From Candidatus Methanoperedens nitratireducens (GTDB lineage Archaea; Halobacteriota; Methanosarcinia; Methanosarcinales; Methanoperedenaceae), in assembly GCA_020724545.1 (NCBI GenBank), contig DYGR01000015.1:1-60001 (forward strand): a DNA stretch of 60,001 nt. Direction: 5' to 3'. Within the stretch, counting starts at the first letter, position 1, and each line of letters begins with the position of its first letter. This document shows positions 1 to 8,957 of this stretch, piece after piece. The position numbers were made by a program, and so were the translations under genes. The notes under the pieces are model-generated. The model ran no database searches and was not told the DNA's origin. It worked only from the letters and a program-made list of their open reading frames with translations.

Positions 1-1
1 A

Positions 2-343
2 ATCGTCACAGACCTTGACGGCTATATACCTGATGAGATCGAGGCAAACAGGAGAGGCGCGATAATGGTTGTTCATGCCCACGGACATAACATGGATAAG
101 CTTGGCATAGTGAAAATGCTCAGGAACGTAATAGGTACTACCCAGTCTGCGCCGCTATCCAATGTTCACAATTTCGGAGGCTTCAGCGACGGCGACAGAT
201 GTGTTTTCCTTGCCCGTGCATCTGGCGCAAGAAGTATAAGACTTGCTGGTTTTTTTTTCGAGGACGAGAACGTGGGAGACATAAAGAAGAAAAAGCTCAG
301 GTGGGCGCGAAGACTCATCGCCATGATACACCACGATCGGTGA
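2..343 (+). CDS. mptE: 6-hydroxymethyl-7,8-dihydropterin diphosphokinase MptE, C-terminal part (cut by window edge)
   Basis: MptE transfers pyrophosphate from ATP to the pterin alcohol in methanopterin synthesis. The reading frame is open from the first bases and ends at a TGA, giving about 113 C-terminal residues. It is nearly identical to the complete MptE at 40942-41568 (both share VVHAHGHNMDKLGIVK, NFGGFSDGDRCVFLA and KKKKLRWARRLIAMI), with roughly ten substitutions. The N-terminal half lies outside the window, so it is not known whether this copy is intact. Having two such close paralogues is unusual for a biosynthetic enzyme. Confidence 0.85.
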   Translation: MVTDLDGYIPDEIEANRRGAIMVVHAHGHNMDKLGIVKMLRNVIGTTQSAPLSNVHNFGGFSDGDRCVFLARASGARSIRLAGFFFEDENVGDIKKKKLRWARRLIAMIHHDR

Positions 344-378
344 TGATATCCATTAATTGGAATTATGCTCATTAAATT

Positions 379-419
379 GCGCGCGCATTTTGTAAAACGA
401 GCGCGCGCATTTAAATGCG
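379..419. repeat. GC-rich direct repeat and palindrome between convergent genes
   Basis: The 12-mer GCGCGCGCATTT occurs at 379-390 and again at 401-412, and CGCATTTAAATGCG at 406-419 is a perfect 14-base palindrome. The element lies between the convergent ends of mptE and the Bro-N gene, so it may act as a bidirectional terminator. That role is inferred from position only. Confidence 0.5.
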
Positions 420-476
420 AAGTTAGCATTTCTCATAATATGCACCACGACCTTTTCCTTTTTATTTAATCATTAT

Positions 477-1208
477 TCAATTGATCTTTCTTATTTTCCA
501 ATCTTTTCGCAACTCTGGGAATTTCTGGGAATCCCTGTCGCGGGTAAATCTTGTCGTGGTAGTCTCGCCAAGCATTGTCAGGATTAATTCTATATCATCC
601 ATGTGGTCTCTTAAATTTTCATTTTTCAATCCCTTTAATCGTTTATATTCGCTTGGGGTCAATCCGAAGGTCGCTCTGGAGATCTCAGCAGTCAGAATAG
701 AGTACTCCTGTTTGGAGCTTACACCTCTTTTATCCCACTCATCGGTCAGTTCATCTCTTATTGCTACTCCCCTTACTCTTTTCTCAATCCACTCATCAGA
801 ATAACCCTTTAATTTATAGATCTCTTTCATCCGTTTTTGGGCCAGCTCTGGATCTTCTATCTCCTGCACCCGTTCATAACCGACTTTAGCAAGCCATCTT
901 TTGAAAGGCTCCGCTTTTTTTGAAGGGATGGACTGAATTATCCTTAACATGGATTCAGTGTTAGCGCAATCTGTTTCGTATTTTTTGCCATCAGTCGAGG
1001 GCAATTTCAGTTGTCGACAAAATGTCGATAACTCGATTCCGCCTGACTCCACGTCACGTTTTTTCAGCCTATACCAGTAATCTTTTGGGTCAGCGCTGTC
1101 GGTCAAAACCCTTACAACATCAACCACTGAGAAATACCACTGGTCATCATGCCAGGTCCGTCTTATTTTAGTTCCCTCGAAAACAACAAGCGCGCCTTTT
1201 GAATCCAT
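477..1208 (-). CDS. Bro-N domain protein (BRO/DinD-like DNA-binding protein)
   Basis: A protein of 243 residues opening with a Bro-N domain (residues 1-100). The segment LVVFEGTKIRRTWHDDQWYF followed by SVVDVVRVLTDS is the usual start of this family, which binds DNA and is common in viruses, plasmids and defence islands. The C-terminal half is charged and helical and resembles the DinD-like partner region. An ATG at 1235 is possible, but the ATG at 1208 lies one base after the methylase stop and begins just before the conserved domain, so I prefer it. It is the last gene of the leftward helicase-methylase block and is probably co-transcribed. Its role there is unknown. Confidence 0.8.
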   Translation of the reverse strand: MDSKGALVVFEGTKIRRTWHDDQWYFSVVDVVRVLTDSADPKDYWYRLKKRDVESGGIELSTFCRQLKLPSTDGKKYETDCANTESMLRIIQSIPSKKAEPFKRWLAKVGYERVQEIEDPELAQKRMKEIYKLKGYSDEWIEKRVRGVAIRDELTDEWDKRGVSSKQEYSILTAEISRATFGLTPSEYKRLKGLKNENLRDHMDDIELILTMLGETTTTRFTRDRDSQKFPELRKDWKIRKIN

Positions 1209-1209
1209 G

Positions 1210-4200
1210 TTATTTTCTCTTATTAAAATTCTCAACGATGATTATCTCTTCGGGGGTCAGGTCGTATAATTTATAGACCAACTGGTCGATTTCTTTTTCT
1301 AAGGTTTTTACTCTGGCTTGTTTCTCTGAATTTTCGAAGTAATCGAGGTCTTTGGTGATAGAGAGGATTTGATTAATTATTTTAATAAAAGGTAGCTGTT
1401 GCTCTTTTTTGATAATTTTTATAGGTATTTCAGTAAGGGGCTTATAATATAATTCTAATAATTCTCCTTTTCTCTTCCCTCTAAAATATAACCAAATATA
1501 AAATAGCTTTGAATTCAATAGAGCTAAGATATATTTTAAATCAATATTGCTATTATTCTCTTTATTAGAAATAAAGTAAACATCAGCACTCGTGTACCAT
1601 GGCTCTTCGTTATAACCGAAATTGTTTTGATATGATCTATGAGGGCAAACAATTTTTGCTCCTTCAAAAATTACATTATTTCTTGCAGCAAAAATAACCC
1701 ACCATTTTCCTAATTTAAGTGCTGCTTGCATTTCTCCTCTATCTTTACTTCTTGATTTAATAATTTTTTCATATTTTAATAAATGATTTTTAATATTTAG
1801 ATAATTATCAATATTTAACTCTCTTGTTACATATATCAGGTTTTTTTTATTCTTTACTGAGTTTGTAAAATATCTGAAAATATCCGAATTTTTATAAAAA
1901 GGTTTGATAATATTTTTTTCATATTCATTTAAATTTAATGCAGCAACTTCAGAATCAGAAAGGACATATACTCCCTCTCCCTTTTGAATATGTTCGAGTT
2001 TTAAATCAATAATATGTCTATCAGTGACTTTATCAGCGCCTGTTAATAAACCTTGATTGACATTCTTAATTTGAATTAAAGGGGAAGATTCTTGTTTAAT
2101 TTTTCTTAATAACAATTCATAATCTTGGTTCGCATCATTTGATTCATTTCCTCTAAGTCTAATATAGTTATTTTCTCCATCATATAGGTCGCTTTGTTTT
2201 ACTGAAAAATACTTACTTTTTTTATCATTCCATGAGAGTATTGAGGAGATAATATTTGGTGCAGCAATTCCAATCCTACTAGTGATACAAGTCTCAGCAT
2301 TAAAATCGGGTTGGTGATTTTTCTCCAAGATAGTTATCATATTATGCTGTCCTTTCGCTGAATCAAAAATTTTAAGTTCGTTAAAATTTATAAGTTTTTT
2401 AATTATTGCCCTATTTTTAAAATCGGTTCTTAAATATAGCGCACCATCAGCAGTAATAAAATAATTAGTAGTAATAAATGAAATTGTTGCTTTTCTCTTA
2501 GCTAGATCTAAAGCTTTATGGAAGAAGAAATAAAATATATCCATCTTTCTTTTATAAAATCTCTTACCAAATTCACTAATTTTAATCTCCCGAAATATTT
2601 CTTTATAGCCTTTCTCTCCAACATAAGGCGGATTAGCAATCACTACATCAAATCCAGGATTTTCTCTCTGAAATATTTCTGAAAAATATAACTTCCATAA
2701 AAAGAAGGGTTTTGACTTGTTTTTCTTATATTGCTGGAGTCTAAGCATTGCGTTTTCATTGCCTTGTTCTTTCAATGTTTCTTCAATTAGCTCCCATTCA
2801 ATTTTATTAATCTCCTCAGCATGTTGTTTCTTTAATTTTCTATTCTGTTCATTAAAATAGAGTTTTTGTAATTTTTTAAATTTCCCTAATTTTTTTTGAG
2901 ACTCTTTTATTCTATTTTGATGTATCTGGTCAAAAGTAGATTGCTTTATATCCTCTTCAGGCATTGATAAAATTTTTTTCTTAGTTCTTTCAAGTTTCTT
3001 TAATTTTTTTTCAATTTCAGCCCTTCGCCCGTTATCCTTTTTTTTTCCCGTATAGATATCACCAAGTTCCTGATTTAATTCATCCATATCGTTTTTAATC
3101 TCTTCCAGCCGGGATGAGATGTCTTCAGGGATTTCTTCTAACAATTTCTCATCAAACAGCTTTACACCCTCGAATTCCTCCAATAAGCTGTTCCCGCACA
3201 TGATTTTATGATCCAGGTTGGGCAGGGGCTTAATTTTTGTCATATCCGTTTCATCAACAATCAAAGAAAGCCAGAACCGAAGCTTTGCAATGTCCACGGC
3301 TGATGAATCAATATCCACACCATACAGGCTGTTTTCTATCGTTTCTCTTTTGAGGTCGTAATTATTTCTTACATTTTTAAGCAAAAAAGATAAAATTGAT
3401 CTTGCTTTTACTATTTCATTCATCATGCCCATCGGGAAAGCGCCTGAACCTACAGCAGGGTCAACTATTTTTATATTCTTCAATAGATCATCGACTTTAT
3501 TGCAATTTTCTCTTATGGAAACAGGCAGATATTTTTCAAATACATCAGGATTACTGGTTAGTTGCTGTGCCAGATCGCCATGCTGTATGAAGGTCTCAAT
3601 ATCTTTTACTGAGATATCTGTATTTGTAGCAAGATAATTGATCAAACTCTGCTGGCACATATAATGAACGATTTCCCTTGGAGTATAGAATGCGCCTTTT
3701 GATTTTCTATCGGTCACATCCAGCAGATTCTCAAAAACCTTTCCAAGCATTTCAGGATCAACAGCGACCTCTTTATCTAACGGTTCGTCCTCTTTAACAG
3801 TGAAATTGAACCTGTCAAAAGTTTCAAGAATTCTTTCAAAAATCGAATTCTCTAATAAAATTGCAGGTCCTTTCCAATCATATTCATTTATGGGTTCAAA
3901 CAGACCGCCGTTCAAAAATGGGATTTTGCAATTGAACCTGCTGTAATAATCGTCATCACGCTCAGTCGCCAGAGCTTCATAAAATAAAGGTTCAAGTATG
4001 TCGTTAAAGAAATTATCATACGGAACAATTTCTTTATCAAATAATTTCCTGAGGAAATTCTTTGGACCACTTCCCCAATCCTTGAATTTACCTGTTTCTG
4101 GATTCCTGTCAACTCCAAGCCATCCTTTTTTCTGAAGGAAATAAATAAAAACTATCTGACCTAACAACTTTTTGGAAAAATCCACTGTTGAGATATTTTT

Positions 4201-4652
4201 ATCCACAAACTCTTTTTTTACATTTGGATTCTTTTCAATAATATTCTCTAACGATTCTTTTAATTCCAAAAATAATTCTTTGTATTCAGAAAAGAACTCC
4301 TTGGTAACATTCTCAATACTGAAGGACTCTTCGATATCTTCAAGAGTTGGATTTATACCTTCTTCCATCACAAGTTTCAGGAATTGTCTTCTGCAGGTAT
4401 GGTTGGGTTCATTTACACACACCAGATAAGAATATCTTTTAGCGGGAGTTAATTCTTTTGTGATTCTCCCATCTTTTGTCCTAAAACCTGATAAGAATCA
4501 ATGTGGCTACTAAATTCTGACCAGACTGGCCAAGTTCTCGGTGAGATTTCAAATTTGTTAAATAATTCTTTAATAAATATTGAGAATCTATTTATATCAA
4601 AATTAGTGTTAAAAGTCTCATCCAATAATTTTATTGCACGTTTTTCATCCAT
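1210..4652 (-). pseudogene. Eco57I-type adenine-specific DNA methyltransferase, frameshifted near the N-terminus
   Basis: This large N6-adenine methylase has a helical N-terminal region, a SAM-binding motif VDPAVGSGAF (about residue 320 of the main frame), catalytic NPPY (about 597), a long coiled-coil insert between them, and a C-terminal TaqI-like target-recognition region. The frame starting at 4652 reads 67 residues and stops. The main frame resumes at about 4465 with no ATG. Adding one T to the run TTTT at 4474-4477 restores a continuous protein of about 1147 residues whose joint reads GQKDGRITKELTPAKRYSYL. The start overlaps the end of the helicase gene by 8 bases. The indel could be real, phase-variable or a sequencing error. 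No nuclease motif is seen in this protein; the partner helicase carries the PLD domain. Confidence 0.85.
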
Positions 4653-7600
4653 TCTTATTACCTCTTATCAGATATTCCGAAAGTATAACTTCTTTAGGTC
4701 CGGATGTATCAGAAGAGCTGGTAACAATTGTTTTTTGGAATAACTCCGGAGCAATACTGGATTTAATTACTGCTAAAATCTTAAGAGGATTTGTTTCTCC
4801 TGTTGTTTCCTTCAATAATTTCTTGATGGTTGCTTTTGATATTGCTCCGTCCTGTAACAATGTCAGTACTTCATGGAGATAATCCTCATCGTCATCGGTA
4901 TATTCTTTTGATTTCTCTACCGCTTTTATCAACCTGAAAAGTCTGGTTTCTGCGCTTCTGCCACCAGAATGTTTTAACTCTTCTCCTTCATTAATAAATA
5001 CTGCATCAAATTCTTTTTTATTAGCTTCTAAATGTTTATAAAATTCCGCATCTAATTTCTCTTTTTTAGTATCTGCATCTACTTTTAGAATCTCAGCAGC
5101 TTTAAGGAAATCAACCTCTTCAACAAGATTTCCATTTGTTCTGAAAATTTTTCTTAATTTACCTTTGCGGAAGAATGTTAATACAGAATTATAATCTTCG
5201 GTATATTCTCTTGCTGTTCTGACTTTCTTAGGAAGTCTTTTTATTTTTTCAAATAAATCTTTATTATTATCTCTTATACCCCTTAAATAAATCAAATACT
5301 TCAATTCAGGGTCGTCTTCCTCATCCTCGCCAGTAAGGGTCTTTTTTGAATTCAATCTGCTAAAAAGGTCATGCGATTTAATTTCCTCATCTGTCAAAAG
5401 CCTTGCATCATTGCCAAGCATTTCGATAAATGCTTTGATTTTAGCCTCCGCAGCTTCTTTTAAGCTGATATTTTCATTAATAGGTCCGGCAGGGAAGAAA
5501 TTGTAAGTGTATATCTTATCAAACTTTGAATCTACCCTGTTTATGCGCCCTACTCTTTGCATCATTCTTGTTGGGTTCCAGGGAATATCGTAGTTTATAA
5601 CCACATTTGACCTGTGCAGGTTTACCCCTTCAGACAAAATCTCTGTAGAAATTAGAATCCGATAATCATCTTTTGGATGTCTTGCTCTTGCATCGAAATT
5701 TTCAAGTATTTTAGTTCGTATTGCTTCTCCTGAGATGCTGGAAAAAGATAATACTTTGTTATCAAATTTTGGATTTAGTTTATCTTCAAGATAAATGGCT
5801 GTCTCTTTCGATTCTGTAAAAACAATTAATTTATTTTGTCGTAGAATTTTATCCTTGGATAAAATTTCTATGAACCTGTCGAGTTTAGGATCTTTATCAA
5901 CATCACGCCATAAATCCCGAATTCCTTTTAAAGTCTCAAGATCGTTCTTTAAGTCGTTAATAAATTCTGGAGTGAAATCATTGGAAGAGTATTGATACAC
6001 CTTCTCTTCTTCAATTAATTGTTGGATTGCTTCTTCATCATCGCTCTCCAGGAATTCAAATACTTTATTAATATGCTTCTTACTCACATACACATTTCCT
6101 TTTCCATATTCTTTGAGGAACCTTTCATAAGAATAAATAAATCTTCCAACGGACTGCTTAAACGCAAAAAAACTGCTTTCAAGCCTTTTCAACAACATTG
6201 TTTTCATAAACCGTCTCATGTTTTTCTGAGACAATTCTTCCGGTTGTGTAACCCCTTCCTTAAGGTATAAAAGCGGAGTATATCTTGCATATTTAAACTC
6301 CTTTATGATCAATTCCAGAGTCTTGGTAAAGATCTTATCTAATTTCTCATCAAAATTATATATAACGGCTTCAGGATCGTTAACCTCTGGAAATTTCAAA
6401 TTTTGTTTTTTAAGATCCTTCTCATAGTATCTTACAATATTATTCCTGGTTCTTCGTACCATTAAATAACTTAAGACATTTTTACGAATATCGTCTGCAT
6501 TTTCCTGTATTATTTTTAGATATTCTTCCTTGTCTTTTTGTCTATCCAATCCCTTTAACCTGTTCTGAAGTTTTACAAAATACTTCTCCAGATCCCGTAC
6601 CTTTGGATTAGGCAATGTTGATTTATGAGCGTTCTGAAATAGTTTTATCTGGCTAAGGATATCCAGAGGAGTATTATTAAGTGGTGTGGCGGAAACCAGA
6701 ATCACTCTCTTACCCCTGCATATCTGGAACAACTTTTCATACATCTGTGTAGTTTCAGTTCTAAAACGATGTGCTTCATCAATAAACACATTTTTATATT
6801 TATCAATTCCTCTCTCGATCAACTTATCCAGCTTGCCAATTGACTCAAACTCTGTCTGTCGGACTCCAAAATCTGCGAAAACATTAGGCCATGAACCAGG
6901 ATTATCTTTTTCGAGTAGAACCGGCGGTGCAATAACTAAATTTCTTCCATCTAACTGTTGAGCAAGCATGGCAGAAATGTATGTTTTGCCTAACCCGACA
7001 ACATCTGATATAAAAACGCCGCCATACTCTTCAAGCTTCATCTTTGCATCTCTAACAGCATCCTTCTGGTATTCTAAATCCATAAAGCTCTCAGGAACAT
7101 AATCTTTAAAGAGCTCCTCTTTATCCAGGTTGATTTTTTCCTTAAGATATTCGTAAAGAAATTTTAAGTATAGTTGATAAGGAGTGATCGAATCATTTAA
7201 CCATGTCTTTTCTTTGATGATTTCAACATAGTTTTCAGAAACATCAACGGAATTTTCCCATAATTCGTTAAATTTCTTCAAAGCAAAATCATAATCAGAC
7301 CTGTTCTTTAATTCAACATTAAACTCAATATTGTCTCTTAAGCCTGCTTTTGTAAAATTACTTGAACCAGTGATTACTCTTCCAACATCTCTATCCCCTT
7401 CTTTAAAAGTCATAATATATACTTTGGCATGAATGGTTTCGGCAGGAAAAACGCGTATCTTTAATTTTCCAGACCTGAGCCATTCTATGAATTTCTTAAC
7501 GCCCTCTTCAACTTCAAATGAATCTTTAGAGGTTTCCATTTCATTTACAAGTCGATTTGAAAATTCGTCCTTTGTTTCTTTGTGGGATAATTGCAAGATT

Positions 7601-7839
7601 TGCTGATTTTCTTTTTTTGCTTCCTGAATAAGGTCAAAGGTCTCTTTATTAGTACTTATTCCAATTAATATCCTGATATTTTCAGTTTTTTCTAGTGATT
7701 TATAAAGAGAATAAAAACCGCTTGTATAGAAATATCCAACTAAACAATCGAAAAATTGGGTATCTTTAATTAGAGTGGAAAATCTATTTAATAGATTATC
7801 ATTATTCTCATTAGTTATAAAAGTTAAATCGGTGGCCAT
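4645..7839 (-). CDS. PLD-nuclease/SNF2-type helicase fusion
   Basis: A protein of 1064 residues. Residues 20-190 form a phospholipase D-like domain with HAKVYIMTF (about 137) and GSSNFTKAGL (about 158), the HKD-type catalytic signature. A superfamily 2 helicase follows, with motif I DVVGLGKT (about 280), motif II DEAH (about 354), motif III SATPLNN and motif VI QRVGRINRV. The translocase resembles DISARM DrmD in overall plan, here fused to a DrmC-like PLD domain. The gene overlaps the following methylase start by 8 bases, indicating translational coupling. The likely role is a restriction-type effector that moves along foreign DNA and cleaves it; this is inferred from domains and neighbours. 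Confidence 0.85.
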   Translation of the reverse strand: MATDLTFITNENNDNLLNRFSTLIKDTQFFDCLVGYFYTSGFYSLYKSLEKTENIRILIGISTNKETFDLIQEAKKENQQILQLSHKETKDEFSNRLVNEMETSKDSFEVEEGVKKFIEWLRSGKLKIRVFPAETIHAKVYIMTFKEGDRDVGRVITGSSNFTKAGLRDNIEFNVELKNRSDYDFALKKFNELWENSVDVSENYVEIIKEKTWLNDSITPYQLYLKFLYEYLKEKINLDKEELFKDYVPESFMDLEYQKDAVRDAKMKLEEYGGVFISDVVGLGKTYISAMLAQQLDGRNLVIAPPVLLEKDNPGSWPNVFADFGVRQTEFESIGKLDKLIERGIDKYKNVFIDEAHRFRTETTQMYEKLFQICRGKRVILVSATPLNNTPLDILSQIKLFQNAHKSTLPNPKVRDLEKYFVKLQNRLKGLDRQKDKEEYLKIIQENADDIRKNVLSYLMVRRTRNNIVRYYEKDLKKQNLKFPEVNDPEAVIYNFDEKLDKIFTKTLELIIKEFKYARYTPLLYLKEGVTQPEELSQKNMRRFMKTMLLKRLESSFFAFKQSVGRFIYSYERFLKEYGKGNVYVSKKHINKVFEFLESDDEEAIQQLIEEEKVYQYSSNDFTPEFINDLKNDLETLKGIRDLWRDVDKDPKLDRFIEILSKDKILRQNKLIVFTESKETAIYLEDKLNPKFDNKVLSFSSISGEAIRTKILENFDARARHPKDDYRILISTEILSEGVNLHRSNVVINYDIPWNPTRMMQRVGRINRVDSKFDKIYTYNFFPAGPINENISLKEAAEAKIKAFIEMLGNDARLLTDEEIKSHDLFSRLNSKKTLTGEDEEDDPELKYLIYLRGIRDNNKDLFEKIKRLPKKVRTAREYTEDYNSVLTFFRKGKLRKIFRTNGNLVEEVDFLKAAEILKVDADTKKEKLDAEFYKHLEANKKEFDAVFINEGEELKHSGGRSAETRLFRLIKAVEKSKEYTDDDEDYLHEVLTLLQDGAISKATIKKLLKETTGETNPLKILAVIKSSIAPELFQKTIVTSSSDTSGPKEVILSEYLIRGNKNG

Positions 7840-7888
7840 CAGGAATGTTCTTCCTTTGATATTTCAAATTTCCTTCTCTCATGACCAA

Positions 7889-8068
7889 TTATTTTTTCTT
7901 GAATACATTTAACCCGACTTTGATAGCTTCTTTGCCCGGTACAGGCTGATTGCCTTCAGACGAGGCGACAATAATCGTTTTCCCTGATGATGAAGGGCCG
8001 AATTCTTTAGTTAAATCCACCCTGATTGTTAAGATATTTCCATCAATCGACATTTCAACGTTCTTCAT
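7889..8068 (-). CDS. small conserved protein of unknown function (59 aa)
   Basis: The frame starts MKNVEMSIDGNILTI and contains KEFGPSSSGKTIIVAS, ending GLNVFKKK. The ATG is preceded by a GGAG ribosome binding site. Short proteins of this pattern recur in methanogens and many bacteria without assigned function; I know no named domain. It reads in the same direction as the helicase-methylase block, 50 bases upstream of it, so it could be the first gene of that transcript or an unrelated neighbour. Confidence 0.8.
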   Translation of the reverse strand: MKNVEMSIDGNILTIRVDLTKEFGPSSSGKTIIVASSEGNQPVPGKEAIKVGLNVFKKK

Positions 8069-8461
8069 ATTTTTATTCTCCTTCTTTATTGCTCTGTTTT
8101 AATATAATCCCTCTATTCTATCTGTTCCTTTTTCCTCATATGCTTAATAAATTTTACTAAGCGTTTTTAATCTCTTCCAGTGAAAGTCCGGTCACATATC
8201 TTACTTCTTTCAATTTCATTAACCTTTCTATACTGTTCTTAGAAAGTATGAGGGTTACACAGGAGCACAGAGTTGTAATAGTTCTCCGTGTCCTCTGTGC
8301 CCTGGTATGAAAAAGTCCGTTACCGATGCTTTTTCATGTTCATTTATGAACCGCGTTCATAGCCGACTCTGTGGTTTTTAAAACCAGAAGATAATAAAAA
8401 TTTTTCTCATAAAAAGAAGAGGAAGGTTTGCCTTTTGCCTTCCTCTAAACTTCTGCTTTTT
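8069..8461. other. intergenic stretch without an intact gene
   Basis: No complete gene is visible. At about 8160-8250 the minus strand carries a short open stretch (RLMKLKEVRYVTGLSLEEIK) that ends in a stop and looks like a gene remnant. Around 8258-8303 the sequence contains a degenerate CACAGAGGACAC-type dispersed repeat of the kind also seen at about 49055. Confidence 0.5.
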
Positions 8462-8800
8462 TTAGCCCATAACAACCATGACATTCCCAATATGATCGCC
8501 CATAGGTGGGCAGCCCATCATAGCACCAGGCATCATCTGTCCGGGCATCATCTGTCCGGGCATCATCTGTCCGGGCATCATCTGTCCAGGCATCATCTGT
8601 CCGGGCTTCATCTGTTCAGGCATCATCTGTCCAGGCATCATGTGACCAGGTGGACAGCCCTTCATAGTACCAGGCATCATCTGCCCGGGCGGACAGCTCT
8701 GAGGATTATCGACGTTTTCGCTGCTTACTTCAGCCATAGCAGGCAGCGCGATTACCAGTACAGCAGATATTAGTGACATCAATATTAACATCTTTTTCAC
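8462..8800 (-). CDS. secreted methionine-rich repeat protein
   Basis: A protein of 112 residues with an N-terminal signal peptide (hydrophobic LILMSLISAVLVIALPAMA) and a mature region dominated by tandem five-residue units QMMPG, with variants HMMPG, QMMPE and QMKPG, flanked by three Cys in CPPG or GCPPM contexts. The repeat is encoded by a 15-base tandem unit. I chose the GTG at 8800 because a GGGGGTGA ribosome binding site sits five bases before it; the in-frame GTG at 8809 overlaps that site. Methionine-rich extracytoplasmic segments bind soft metals such as Cu(I) in known proteins, so metal binding is plausible but inferred. It lies just downstream of a P-type ATPase read the same way. 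Confidence 0.8.
   Translation of the reverse strand: MKKMLILMSLISAVLVIALPAMAEVSSENVDNPQSCPPGQMMPGTMKGCPPGHMMPGQMMPEQMKPGQMMPGQMMPGQMMPGQMMPGQMMPGAMMGCPPMGDHIGNVMVVMG
8522..8660. repeat. 15-bp tandem repeat encoding PGQMM units
   Basis: A unit close to GGGCATCATCTGTCC on the plus strand is repeated about eight times with few changes. It is in frame and produces the QMMPG repeats, so copy number can change without shifting the frame. Confidence 0.85.
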
Positions 8801-8833
8801 TATACTCACCCCCTCTCATGTTGTTTATACGAT

Positions 8834-8880
8834 GTACCCGGCATTCTAACCGGGCCAATGCGCCCCGGGTTTGAACCCGG
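8834..8880 (-). promoter_or_regulatory. two adjacent hairpins in the leader of the Met-rich gene
   Basis: CCCGG and CCGGG arms surround CATTCTAA at about 8837-8855, and CCGGGTTTGAACCCGG at 8865-8880 is a near-perfect palindrome. On the minus strand a TATA-like GTTTATATAGC lies at about 8919-8929, which would start the transcript before both hairpins and place them in its leader. They could instead terminate the upstream ATPase transcript. Confidence 0.45.
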
Positions 8881-8957
8881 TTATTCATTTAACGCATCAA
8901 TTAATAGTTCGACTCTGTGCTATATAAACTTATTATAAATCAAAACTAAAATTTAAT

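Noticed and set aside
8522-8660. tandem repeats resembling a CRISPR array
   Set aside because: Units are 15 bases, contiguous without spacers, and encode the QMMPG protein repeats in frame.
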